Shown here: piece after piece, positions 25,862 to 33,912 of the stretch
Layout of the letters: each line of letters starts with the position of its first letter
Position numbering within the stretch: the stretch's first letter is position 1
Assembly (NCBI GenBank): GCA_009781425.1
Contig: WQYC01000002.1
Coordinates: forward strand, 62,001-126,000
DNA: 64,000 nucleotides
Direction: 5' to 3'
From: Oscillospiraceae bacterium
GTDB lineage: Bacteria; Bacillota; Clostridia; Oscillospirales; Ruminococcaceae
The notes under the pieces: generated by a model
What the model was told of the DNA's origin: nothing
What the model saw: only the letters and a program-made list of their open reading frames with translations
Databases searched by the model: none
Made by a program: the position numbers and the translations under genes

Positions 25862-27207
25862 AGCTTACAAAAAAGAAAGAAATAATTTCAATCTGCGCCT
25901 TGCTTCTTGTCGCAGGAATTGTATTCGTCGCGCTGGGCGGAATGCTTCACATCTACAGCTTTTTATTCGACCCTCACCGCGGCACGGTTTCAGACCCCGA
26001 GCCTACTCTCGAATTATCTCATCTGCTTACGAGAGAGGAAGCCATCGCGGATATTGATTACATACTCAGATACTTAAAAAGCCGTCACCCTGCCGCTTTA
26101 CGCGGAATCCCCGAAGCCGTACTTGAGCAGAGCCGCACAGAAAAAGAAAATTTTTCCGAGCAAGTAACTGTTTTGCAACTTTGGCAGGCGGCGGCGCGGA
26201 TTTTAGCGGTTTTCGGCGATTCTCATACAAATGTAGGAGTCTATATAGACCCACAGGATTATTACCTGCAGTCCTCTTATTACCGCTTTACAGACGGTGT
26301 GTTGTATTTCGCTCGCGGTGAATTTGAAGGGAGTGCTGTTATAAGCATCGCAGGTATTCCGGTTGAAGACTTAGAGCGGACATTCAAAGAGCAATTTCCG
26401 GTTGAGCTTGAAGCATATGCGGATTATTTATTTTCTCACGCAGTCCGTTGGCGGCATTTTTTGATGTTTTTGAATGCCGAGGTTTCGGAGCAGATTATTG
26501 TGGTTTTTGAAACACCGGGCGGTGAGATTATTTCAAAAGAATACAGCTTTTCCGAGTGGGAAGTGCCGAAAGATGATGATGAAGATGATTCGTTTGTGTT
26601 TTACGAAATCGACAAAGAAAACAGCGTCGGGATTTTCACGCTTACAAATTGTAAATACAATGATATTTTCTGCGAAACGCTGGAAGAATTCTTCACAGAG
26701 GTTAAAGAAAATGAACTGCAAACAGTTGTTGTGGATTTACGCAAGAACGGCGGCGGCTTCAAATGCGTTATCACCGAGTTTATGCGGTACTTAGATATTG
26801 AGCATTATGCCGACAGTAGCTTCAAAGCCAGATACGGTCCTGTTTTTTGGCATTTAAATGAATCAAGAATAAAAAATGATAAATTCGATGATTTAACGTT
26901 TTCAGGAGATATTTACGTCCTAACTTCAACAAGAACTTACAGCGCGGCAACGATTTTGGCAGCAGTAATCAGCGATAACGGGCTCGGAAAAATAGTAGGC
27001 GAAGCAAGCGGTCAGCCGATTCCGTTTTATGCGGGTATGCTCTATTTTGAAACGCCGAACGCAAAACTGCATTTCGGCATATCGGGAAGTTATATCAGCA
27101 GACCCGACGAAAGCAAGACGGACTCAACGCTCACGCCCGATTATCCGTCAGCGGCAGACGAGGCATTGGAAACCGTTTATAAATTATTACAACAGCAAGG
27201 AGAATAA
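25858..27207 (+). CDS. Membrane-anchored S41-family peptidase
   Basis: 449 aa. One N-terminal membrane segment (about 10-33), a helical cap (about 55-110; DIDYILRYLKSRHPA is typical of S41 proteins), and the S41 core with VVVDLRKNGGGFKCVI (about 285) and YVLTSTRTYSAATILAAVI (about 355), whose Ser follows TY and is the expected nucleophile. There is no PDZ domain, so it is nearer to the non-CtpA branch. It would act outside the membrane on unknown proteins. ATG overlaps the U32-like stop. Confidence 0.85.
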   Translation: MKLTKKKEIISICALLLVAGIVFVALGGMLHIYSFLFDPHRGTVSDPEPTLELSHLLTREEAIADIDYILRYLKSRHPAALRGIPEAVLEQSRTEKENFSEQVTVLQLWQAAARILAVFGDSHTNVGVYIDPQDYYLQSSYYRFTDGVLYFARGEFEGSAVISIAGIPVEDLERTFKEQFPVELEAYADYLFSHAVRWRHFLMFLNAEVSEQIIVVFETPGGEIISKEYSFSEWEVPKDDDEDDSFVFYEIDKENSVGIFTLTNCKYNDIFCETLEEFFTEVKENELQTVVVDLRKNGGGFKCVITEFMRYLDIEHYADSSFKARYGPVFWHLNESRIKNDKFDDLTFSGDIYVLTSTRTYSAATILAAVISDNGLGKIVGEASGQPIPFYAGMLYFETPNAKLHFGISGSYISRPDESKTDSTLTPDYPSAADEALETVYKLLQQQGE

Positions 27208-27209
27208 AA

Positions 27210-27644
27210 ATGTTCATAAAGACCAAAAAACTGCACGAAGGTGCACAGCTCCCTTTCCGCGCGACCTCGGGGAGCGCGGGCGCGGACTTGTGTGCTTGTA
27301 TTGACGCGGAAATTGTCATTGAACACGGCGAGCGAAGGCTAATCCCCACGGGGCTCGCAGTGGAAATCCCTGCAGGGCACGTCGGGCTTATGTTCGCGCG
27401 GAGCTCGCTCGGAAAGCGCGGAATTTCGCTCGCGAACGGCGTAGGCGTTATCGATTCGGATTATCGCGGCGAGATGGGTATGCTGTTGATTAATCACAGC
27501 GGTGAGCCTTTTACGGTAAAGAACGGCGACAGAATCGCGCAGCTCTTGATTATTTTTGTGTGTGCGGCACAGTTCACGCTCGAACAAGACCTTACAGAGA
27601 CAGGGCGCGGCGAGGGCGGCTTCGGCTCTACAGGAAAAAAATAA
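27210..27644 (+). CDS. dut: dUTP diphosphatase
   Basis: 144 aa, normal trimeric dUTPase length. It hydrolyses dUTP to dUMP and keeps uracil out of DNA. All five motifs are visible: SAGADLCA (1), ARSSLGKRG (2), GVGVIDSDYRGE (3), NGDRIAQLLI (4), RGEGGFGSTG (5). ATG behind AAGGAG, 2 bases after the S41 stop. Confidence 0.97.
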   Translation: MFIKTKKLHEGAQLPFRATSGSAGADLCACIDAEIVIEHGERRLIPTGLAVEIPAGHVGLMFARSSLGKRGISLANGVGVIDSDYRGEMGMLLINHSGEPFTVKNGDRIAQLLIIFVCAAQFTLEQDLTETGRGEGGFGSTGKK

Positions 27645-27663
27645 AATTTTTAGTAAATTTATG

Positions 27664-27692
27664 TTGTAAGATTTTCCAAATCGTGTTATACT
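27664..27692 (+). promoter_or_regulatory. Promoter of the mre cluster
   Basis: TTGTAA (27664-27669), 17 bases, TATACT (27687-27692), 32 bases before the mreB ATG. Confidence 0.65.
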
Positions 27693-27724
27693 ATTAAGAC
27701 AAGAACAAAAAGTGAGGACGAAAA

Positions 27725-28744
27725 ATGTTTTCAAAAGACATCGGAATTGACTTAGGAACAGCGAACACCTTAGTTTATATGAGAGGCAAGGGCGTGATTA
27801 TCCGCGAGCCGAGCGTGGTGGCTGTTGACATTAAGCACGACAGAGTGCGCTACGTAGGTCAGGAAGCAAAGGACGTAATAGGCAGAACCCCCGGTTCAAT
27901 CGTGGCGGTTCGTCCGCTCAAGGACGGCGTAATCGCCGACTTCGACATGACTACGAGTATGCTGCAGGCGTTTATCAAAAAGGCCATGAAAGGGCGTTCC
28001 TTCGCGCGTCCGCGGGTTATTATCTGCATACCGTCGGGCGTAACTGCCGTTGAACGGCGCGCAGTTAAAGAAGCTACGCAGAACGCAGGCGCGAAGCGCG
28101 TTTCAATCATAGAAGAACCTATGGCGGCGGCAATCGGCGCAGGGCTTCCCGTCGCGGAGCCCACAGGCAGCATGATAGTTGACATAGGCGGCGGCACAAC
28201 AGAGGTCGCGGTGATTTCGCTCGGCGGGATTGTAACGTCGAAGTCTGTCAGAGTCGCAGGCGACGAGTTTGATTCGTCTATCATTAACTATATCAAGAAA
28301 AAATACAATCTGCTCATAGGCGAGCGCACAGCTGAAAACCTTAAAATCGGCATAGGCTCGGCTTATCCGCTTTCCGACAACGAGCCTGTCATGGATATAA
28401 AAGGGCGTAATCTGCTCAACGGCTTGCCCGAAAATATAACCGTCACAAGCGAGGAAATCCGCGAAGCTCTCAACGAGCCGCTTAGCCATGTTGTCGAGGC
28501 TGTAAAGGTCACGCTTGAAAAAACCCCGCCTGAGCTTGCTTCGGATATTATCGACATGGGGATTATGCTTGCGGGCGGCGGCGCGAATCTTAAAGGCTTG
28601 GACTTACTGCTTCACGCAGAAACAGGTATGCCTGTTAAAATCGCGGAACGCCCGATTGACTGCGTTGCAGAAGGCACAGGCAAGGTGCTTGAAAACATTG
28701 ACAAATTATTAGATGTCTTGAACGAAGATGATACAAGGTATTAA
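27725..28744 (+). CDS. mreB: Rod-shape actin homologue MreB
   Basis: 339 aa. Actin-fold ATPase that organises the elongation machinery at the membrane. Phosphate 1 loop [48 protein letters not shown] in the adenosine motif. Full length. First gene of mreB - metallophosphoesterase - mreC - mreD - PBP2 - (separately promoted) mgsA. Confidence 0.97.
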   Translation: MFSKDIGIDLGTANTLVYMRGKGVIIREPSVVAVDIKHDRVRYVGQEAKDVIGRTPGSIVAVRPLKDGVIADFDMTTSMLQAFIKKAMKGRSFARPRVIICIPSGVTAVERRAVKEATQNAGAKRVSIIEEPMAAAIGAGLPVAEPTGSMIVDIGGGTTEVAVISLGGIVTSKSVRVAGDEFDSSIINYIKKKYNLLIGERTAENLKIGIGSAYPLSDNEPVMDIKGRNLLNGLPENITVTSEEIREALNEPLSHVVEAVKVTLEKTPPELASDIIDMGIMLAGGGANLKGLDLLLHAETGMPVKIAERPIDCVAEGTGKVLENIDKLLDVLNEDDTRY

Positions 28745-29585
28745 AAAAAGATTTAAACACAGGAAATTATATATTATTTTAGCCGGATTAATAATTCTTA
28801 CCGGCGTCTTTCTGTTTATTTCGGTAGACCATAAGCTTGAAGTTAATTACTATACTTTTGAAACTGATAAGCTTGAAGAGCCCGTCAGAATCGCATTTAT
28901 CGCAGACCTGCACAGCTGTAGCTACGGTGAAGAGCAAATCGTGCTGATTACTGCAATCGTTGAAGCGAATCCCGATGTTATTGTAATGGTCGGCGATATT
29001 GCCGATGATAAAATATCGCACACCGGCACGATTGAGCTGCTTGAAGGCATTGCGGACAGATACCCCTGCTTCTATGTGAGCGGGAATCATGAATTTAAGC
29101 GGAATAAAATCAATGAAATCAAGGACATATTCCGCGAGTACGGCGTTGTAATTTTAGACGGCAGGCATGAAGTAATCGAAATTAACGGTCAATTGCTCAA
29201 TATTGTCGGAACTGACGACCCTCATGTCGGGAAGAATAACTTTGAAATCCAGCTTGAACGCGCTTTTTCGGAGATAAACGAAGAATTATTCACGCTGTTT
29301 CTTTTACATAAGCCCGAACGCTTCCCGCAGGTTTCGGAGTATTATTTCGATTTAATGCTCGCGGGTCACGCGCACGGCGGGCAATGGCGGCTGCCGAATA
29401 TTTTAAACGGCTTGTACTCGCCCGGGCAGGGGCTTTTCCCCAAATACACCTCCGGTTTTTATACTTATAATGAACGAGCAATGCTTGTAAGCCGCGGCTT
29501 AGGGCTTGAATCCACGCCGTTCGTTCCGCGTATTTTTAATCCTCCCGAGCTTATTATATTAGATATTATTCCAATCGAAAATTAA
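28728..29585 (+). CDS. Membrane-anchored calcineurin-like metallophosphoesterase (YkuE-like)
   Basis: 285 aa. One N-terminal membrane helix (about 14-32) and a metallophosphoesterase core: [49 protein letters not shown]. All metal-binding residues are in place. Relatives of this type are linked to the cell envelope (YkuE). The ATG lies 17 bases inside mreB, so it is coupled to it, in the slot where clostridial mre loci go directly from mreB to mreC. Confidence 0.9.
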   Translation: MIQGIKKRFKHRKLYIILAGLIILTGVFLFISVDHKLEVNYYTFETDKLEEPVRIAFIADLHSCSYGEEQIVLITAIVEANPDVIVMVGDIADDKISHTGTIELLEGIADRYPCFYVSGNHEFKRNKINEIKDIFREYGVVILDGRHEVIEINGQLLNIVGTDDPHVGKNNFEIQLERAFSEINEELFTLFLLHKPERFPQVSEYYFDLMLAGHAHGGQWRLPNILNGLYSPGQGLFPKYTSGFYTYNERAMLVSRGLGLESTPFVPRIFNPPELIILDIIPIEN

Positions 29586-29620
29586 TTGTACATTGTCAAT
29601 TGTTAATTGTCAATTGTTCG
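29586..29620. repeat. Short AATTGTCAATTG-type tandem/inverted repeat
   Basis: The units TTGTCAATTGTTAATTG and TTGTCAATTGTT alternate between the metallophosphoesterase stop and mreC. Simple self-complementary AT-rich repeat; no function is evident. Confidence 0.5.
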
Positions 29621-29636
29621 TCAGGGGTGGTGAAAA

Positions 29637-30482
29637 CTGAAAGACTTCATAAAAAGTGTCAGGTTTAAAGTCCTGCTTTGCGTTTTCGCACTGCTTTTCG
29701 GGCTTATGCTTCATGCCGCGGTGAACGCGGGCACTGCTAACTTCCCCGAAGCTGTACTGCAAACCGTAACACGACCCTTTTCATACGCGGCGACTTCTAT
29801 TTCAAACTGGGTCAGCGGAACGCTCGACAAGCTGATAAATGCAAACAAATACAAGGAAGAAAACGAAGAGCTCCGCCGCCAAATTTCAGAAATGCACGCG
29901 CTCATAATGGATAAAGACGCTTTAATAGAAGAAAATCACCGTCTCTATGAAATGCTTGGGATTACAGCAGAGCGTGAGGATATTTCGCTCTCACTGCCTG
30001 CGTCTGTTATTGCGCGCGAGGCTATGAGCATTTCGGGGAACTTCACGATTAACAGAGGCTCAAACCACGGAATAAAAACCGACGACCCCGTTATCACCGA
30101 CATAGGGCTCGTCGGAATCATTTCGGAGGTCGCGCCTACTTATTCAAGAGTCAGAACTGTTTTATCAACCGAAGTAAACATAGGTGTAAAAACGCCGTCG
30201 GGAGTTGTCGGAATCATCGAAAACGACTTTCTTTACTCTGCTGACCGTCTTTGCCTTATGCAGTATATCGAAACAAACAGCGGTATAAAAGCAGGCGACG
30301 TCGCCGTTACCTCGGGTGGAAGCGTGTATCCCGCGGGTTTAATCGTAGGCACGGTAACAGAGGTGTTCCCCGCTGACAACGGGCTTTCTTTTCACGCGCT
30401 TGTCGAGCCGTCGGAGGACGTAATGAGAGTTACCGACGTGTTCGTAATCACCGCTTTTGAGGGTCAGGGGGTGATGCCGTGA
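29637..30482 (+). CDS. mreC: Rod-shape protein MreC, probable CTG start
   Basis: About 281 aa when started at CTG 29637. From there the frame reads LKDFIKSVRFKVLLCVFALL, the conserved basic stretch and membrane helix of MreC. The frame has a TGA at 29631, and the first ATG (29706) would remove the whole membrane anchor. CAGGGGTGG lies just upstream as ribosome site. A coiled coil (about 65-100, NKYKEENEELRRQISEMHAL) and the two beta-barrel domains (VIAREAMSISGNFTINRG, then GDVAVTSGGSVYPAGLIVG) follow. MreC is the extracytoplasmic organiser of the elongasome. Overlaps mreD by 4 bases. Confidence 0.88.
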   Translation: MKDFIKSVRFKVLLCVFALLFGLMLHAAVNAGTANFPEAVLQTVTRPFSYAATSISNWVSGTLDKLINANKYKEENEELRRQISEMHALIMDKDALIEENHRLYEMLGITAEREDISLSLPASVIAREAMSISGNFTINRGSNHGIKTDDPVITDIGLVGIISEVAPTYSRVRTVLSTEVNIGVKTPSGVVGIIENDFLYSADRLCLMQYIETNSGIKAGDVAVTSGGSVYPAGLIVGTVTEVFPADNGLSFHALVEPSEDVMRVTDVFVITAFEGQGVMP

Positions 30483-31114
30483 GGGAGAGCTACGGATTTG
30501 GAACAAGGAAGTTTAATCGGTATCGTAATATCGACAAAAGAACGCTTTCGCGCTGGGCTTTTTACTTTTTAATGCTGTTATTTTTTTATATGCTTATGAC
30601 GGGCGGATTTTTTTCGCGGTGGCAGCCGCTGTTCATGATTCCGCTTGCAATCGCTGTTTCCATGTTCGAGCGGGAAATAGGCAGCGCACTTTTCGGCGCG
30701 TTCTGCGGACTTATGCTTGACACGGCTTGCGGGAATCTTTTCGGAATGTCGAGCGTATGGCTTATGCCCTGCGCGCTTGCCGCTTCCCTTCTCGTGATGA
30801 ATCTTATTCGCCCGAACTTAGTGAATCACCTGTGGCTCGTAACAGTGACCTGCATAATCATGGCGTTCATGGAATTTTTCTTCAAGTATTTAATTTGGGA
30901 CGAGCCGAACTCGGGAATCGTCCTTGTAATTTACATTATTCCGTCGTATTTATCGGCGATTATACTGTCGCCTGCTGTGTTTTTGCTGACTCGCGTGATT
31001 TTTGTGAGGCTCAGCGAAAAGGAAAACGAGGCAGTGACGCCATACATGGCGCCCGTGTCCGACAAATATAAACCAAAAACGGGAGATACAAATGAACCTT
31101 CTCAATCTTCCTAA
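30479..31114 (+). CDS. mreD: Rod-shape membrane protein MreD
   Basis: 211 aa from GTG 30479, overlapping the mreC stop (GTGA). A cytoplasmic basic N terminus of about 25 residues and five or six membrane helices, with the typical GAFCGLMLDTACGNLFG segment. Slightly longer than the usual 160-180 because of the N terminus and a polar C-terminal tail (KYKPKTGDTNEPSQSS). Works with MreC and PBP2. Overlaps the PBP2 gene by 23 bases. Confidence 0.88.
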   Translation: MRESYGFGTRKFNRYRNIDKRTLSRWAFYFLMLLFFYMLMTGGFFSRWQPLFMIPLAIAVSMFEREIGSALFGAFCGLMLDTACGNLFGMSSVWLMPCALAASLLVMNLIRPNLVNHLWLVTVTCIIMAFMEFFFKYLIWDEPNSGIVLVIYIIPSYLSAIILSPAVFLLTRVIFVRLSEKENEAVTPYMAPVSDKYKPKTGDTNEPSQSS

Positions 31115-33233
31115 GCTCCCCGGCGATAAAAAGCTTGATAAATTAAACTTTGTAATCCGATTCACAGTATTAATTGGGGTAATGCTGGTTTTCGGATTTA
31201 TCGGCGTGGCTACGCTCATGAGAATACAAATAGTTGACGGTGAATATTATTCCGCGCAGACTCAGCGCAGCTTCACGGCTAACCAGTCTGTTCAGGCGGC
31301 GCGGGGGCAGATAGTCGATTCAGAGGGTAGACTTTTAAACTCAAACCAGACAGTCCACAAGGTAATTATTCAGCGTGCCTTCTTCCCTTTCGGCGAGGAA
31401 AACGAGGTAATACGAAGGACGCTTATTCTTCTCAAAGAATACGATGAAGCGTGGCTCGACAGCGTGCCTATTTCAATGACTGCGCCGTTTGAGTTTTTAG
31501 ATGTGCAGGAGAATGAAATCGAAAGCTTTAAAAGAAACATCGGCGTTAATATTGACGCTTCTGTCGAAAACTGCATGAAAGCTATGTTCGATAATTATGG
31601 CGTGAGCGGCGATTATGACGCGGAAATTGCGCGCGCTGTCGCGGGTGTACGTTATGAAATGCGCCTGCGCGACTTTTCTTTTGCGAACAGATTTACGCTC
31701 GCTGAAGACATTTCTTTTGATGCACTTGTCGCTTTAAAAGAAAGAAGCATGAGCCTGCCCGGCGTTGATATAATTGAAGAGCCTATGCGGGTTTATTTAA
31801 ACGGCGATGTAATGGCGCATACAAGAGGTGCAATCGGGCGCATATCGGCTGAGGAATTCGCGGAAATGCGCGAGCAGGGCTATAGCTTAAACGACACTAT
31901 CGGCAAAACAGGAATTGAGTACGCGATGGAAAGTATTCTGCGCGGTGAAAACGGCACGCGCACTATTGTGCGGAATATGCAGGGAGTTGCAGTTTCGGAC
32001 GAGGTCAGCGTTTCCGCGCGCCCGGGCAACAGCGTCCGACTGACAATAGACAGCAGGTTTCAACAGGATTTGCAGGTAATGCTTGAAAATCATATTTACT
32101 GGCTTCGCACGCTTGACCAAACCTACAGCGACGAGTCCTTCAATCAGCGCGGACTCAACACCGAGGGCGGCGCGGTCGCTGTGATTGAAGTCAAGACAGG
32201 CAAGGTTTTAGGCTTGGCAACTTATCCCAACTATGATATAAATGACTATGTTTTAAATTACGAAGCGGTGCTGAATGCGGATTTAACACCTCTGCTCAAC
32301 CGCGCAACTTCGGGACTTTACCGCCCCGGCTCGGCGTTCAAGACAGTTACGTCGGTTGCGGGATTGTACAACAACATCGTTGACCGTCACTCGGCTGTTT
32401 CCTGTGGCGGGACATACAGGTTTTTCCCCGATTATCAGCCGCACTGCCACAACCGCGGCGGTCACGGCTCTTTGAACGTGATTGGGGCGTTACGCGTATC
32501 ATGTAACATCTACTATTATGACATAGGCAGACGAATGGGGATTGACGCGCTTGTCGAAACCACGCACGCGCTTGGAATCGGCGTGAGCTTAGGACTTGAA
32601 ACAGGCGGGCCTGCAGGCAGAATGACTACGCCCGATATTTACGAGCTTTTAATGGGGCACCCGCTGACCGCGGGCGATACTATTCAGGCGGCAATCGGGC
32701 AATCCGAAACGCTCGTTACACCATTGCACCTTGCAGTCGCCGCCGCAACAATCGCGAATCACGGCGTAAGATACAGACCTTATTTGATTGATTCGGTTTG
32801 GAACTACGACTTCTCCGAGCTTGTATATGAAACCGAGCCACAGATTGTAAGCACGTTCGGCACTGACCGCCCCGACGTTTGGGCGGCGACTCATGACGGC
32901 ATGGTTTCTGTTGCTGACTTTATTACATGGCCTGTTGGCGGCTCGTCGCAGTTTGTTTATCTGCCGGGCGTCGCGGCGACAAAGACAGGCACACCGCAAG
33001 CTGTAGACGATACGTACAACTCTGTAATCATGGGCTATTATCCCGAGCACGCTCCCGAAATAGCTTTCGCGGTTATACTTGAAAACAGCGAGTTCAGCCG
33101 CAACTTAGTGCGGAATATTATCGACTCGTACTTCTACGATGCCTACGAGCCGGACATAGACGAAAACGGCTTGATTATCTCTCCTTGGAAACGCTGGGAC
33201 GATGAAAAGGTCGCAAGATTAACAGGTGCCTAA
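31092..33233 (+). CDS. mrdA: Penicillin-binding protein 2 (elongation-specific transpeptidase)
   Basis: 713 aa. One N-terminal membrane helix (about 22-45), a dimerisation domain (about 60-340) and a transpeptidase domain with SxxK in YRPGSAFKTVTS, SxN in VSCNIYYYD and KTG in AATKTGTPQ. It cross-links lateral-wall peptidoglycan with the MreBCD complex. Start ATG behind GGGAGAT inside the mreD 3' end. The partner glycosyltransferase RodA is not in the window. Confidence 0.95.
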   Translation: MNLLNLPKLPGDKKLDKLNFVIRFTVLIGVMLVFGFIGVATLMRIQIVDGEYYSAQTQRSFTANQSVQAARGQIVDSEGRLLNSNQTVHKVIIQRAFFPFGEENEVIRRTLILLKEYDEAWLDSVPISMTAPFEFLDVQENEIESFKRNIGVNIDASVENCMKAMFDNYGVSGDYDAEIARAVAGVRYEMRLRDFSFANRFTLAEDISFDALVALKERSMSLPGVDIIEEPMRVYLNGDVMAHTRGAIGRISAEEFAEMREQGYSLNDTIGKTGIEYAMESILRGENGTRTIVRNMQGVAVSDEVSVSARPGNSVRLTIDSRFQQDLQVMLENHIYWLRTLDQTYSDESFNQRGLNTEGGAVAVIEVKTGKVLGLATYPNYDINDYVLNYEAVLNADLTPLLNRATSGLYRPGSAFKTVTSVAGLYNNIVDRHSAVSCGGTYRFFPDYQPHCHNRGGHGSLNVIGALRVSCNIYYYDIGRRMGIDALVETTHALGIGVSLGLETGGPAGRMTTPDIYELLMGHPLTAGDTIQAAIGQSETLVTPLHLAVAAATIANHGVRYRPYLIDSVWNYDFSELVYETEPQIVSTFGTDRPDVWAATHDGMVSVADFITWPVGGSSQFVYLPGVAATKTGTPQAVDDTYNSVIMGYYPEHAPEIAFAVILENSEFSRNLVRNIIDSYFYDAYEPDIDENGLIISPWKRWDDEKVARLTGA

Positions 33234-33260
33234 AATTTGTAAAATATATACAAAAAACAG

Positions 33261-33289
33261 TTGACGGGAAAACAGTTTTATGTTATAAT
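33261..33289 (+). promoter_or_regulatory. Promoter of mgsA
   Basis: TTGACG (33261-33266), 17 bases, TATAAT (33284-33289). Confidence 0.75.
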
Positions 33290-33321
33290 GTTTTTATGAC
33301 TTTTTGAAAGTGGGAAATTAT

Positions 33322-33720
33322 ATGAATATAGCGTTAATCGCTCATGACTCAAAAAAAGAACTGATGGTTCAGTTCTGCATAGCATACAGCGGCATTTTAT
33401 CGCGGCACAGTCTTTGCGCAACCGGAACCACCGGCAAGCTCGTGGGTGAAATCACCGGCTTGCAGATTCAAAAGTATCTAAGCGGCTCGCGGGGCGGCGC
33501 GGAGCAGATTATATCGCTGATTTCCTGCGATGAGGTTGATATTCTTTTCTTCTTCCGTGACCCGATTAGCGCGAGAGCCGACGAGCCTAATGACATAAAT
33601 ATACTTAGAGTCTGCGATGTGCGCAATATTCCTGTCGCTACAAACATAGCCACAGGCGAAGCGTTAATACACGCGCTTGAGCGCGGAGATTTGGACTGGA
33701 GAGAAATAGCGAGAGGTTAA
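33322..33720 (+). CDS. mgsA: Methylglyoxal synthase
   Basis: 132 aa from the ATG at 33322; an in-frame TTG at 33304 is unlikely. It makes methylglyoxal and phosphate from dihydroxyacetone phosphate. Motifs: MNIALIAHDSKKELM, LCATGTTGKLV, GSRGGAEQII, DILFFFRDP (Asp), and NIPVATNIATGEALI. Clostridia usually carry mgsA at the end of the mre/min/rodA cluster, and here it follows PBP2 directly. It has its own promoter and terminator. Confidence 0.95.
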   Translation: MNIALIAHDSKKELMVQFCIAYSGILSRHSLCATGTTGKLVGEITGLQIQKYLSGSRGGAEQIISLISCDEVDILFFFRDPISARADEPNDINILRVCDVRNIPVATNIATGEALIHALERGDLDWREIARG

Positions 33721-33746
33721 AGCCTTGAACATTTCCGAGTCTTTTT

Positions 33747-33780
33747 AACGCCGTGCAGCTTCGTGCGGCGTTTTGTATTT
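33747..33780 (+). terminator. Terminator of mgsA
   Basis: AACGCCGTGC, AGCTTC loop, GTGCGGCGTT then T-rich run; one mismatch in the stem. Confidence 0.75.
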
Positions 33781-33786
33781 TATAAT

Positions 33787-33811
33787 GTAGGGAACGGATT
33801 TATCCGTTCCG
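33787..33811 (+). repeat. Dispersed hairpin element, family B, copy 3
   Basis: GTA, perfect 9-bp stem GGAACGGAT, loop TT, ATCCGTTCC, G. It is intergenic, 30 bases from an inverted copy at 33841-33889. Confidence 0.7.
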
Positions 33812-33840
33812 TTGAGAAACATACTTTCTTAAATTTTTTA

Positions 33841-33889
33841 CGGAACGCATGGCGGTTTCAATAGAAAACGCCGAAATGCAGTTCCCTAC
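33841..33889 (-). repeat. Dispersed hairpin element, family B, copy 4 (long stem)
   Basis: On the minus strand: GTA, GGAAC, GCAT, GGCGTTTTC, loop, GAAACCGCC, ATGC, GTTCC, G, a long interrupted stem with the same outer ends as copy 3. Copies 3 and 4 share GGAAC/GTTCC and face each other between mgsA and hisS. The 192-base gap holds these two elements and the mgsA terminator; no T-box is seen. Confidence 0.65.
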
Positions 33890-33912
33890 AAGCGAAAAGG
33901 AGAACGATTTTA

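Noticed and set aside
30727-31071. A plus-strand frame within mreD
   Set aside because: Out-of-frame shadow of mreD with no family resemblance.
33721-33912. T-box leader for hisS
   Set aside because: The leader holds two family B hairpins; no AGGGUGG-type T-box core or following antiterminator was found.
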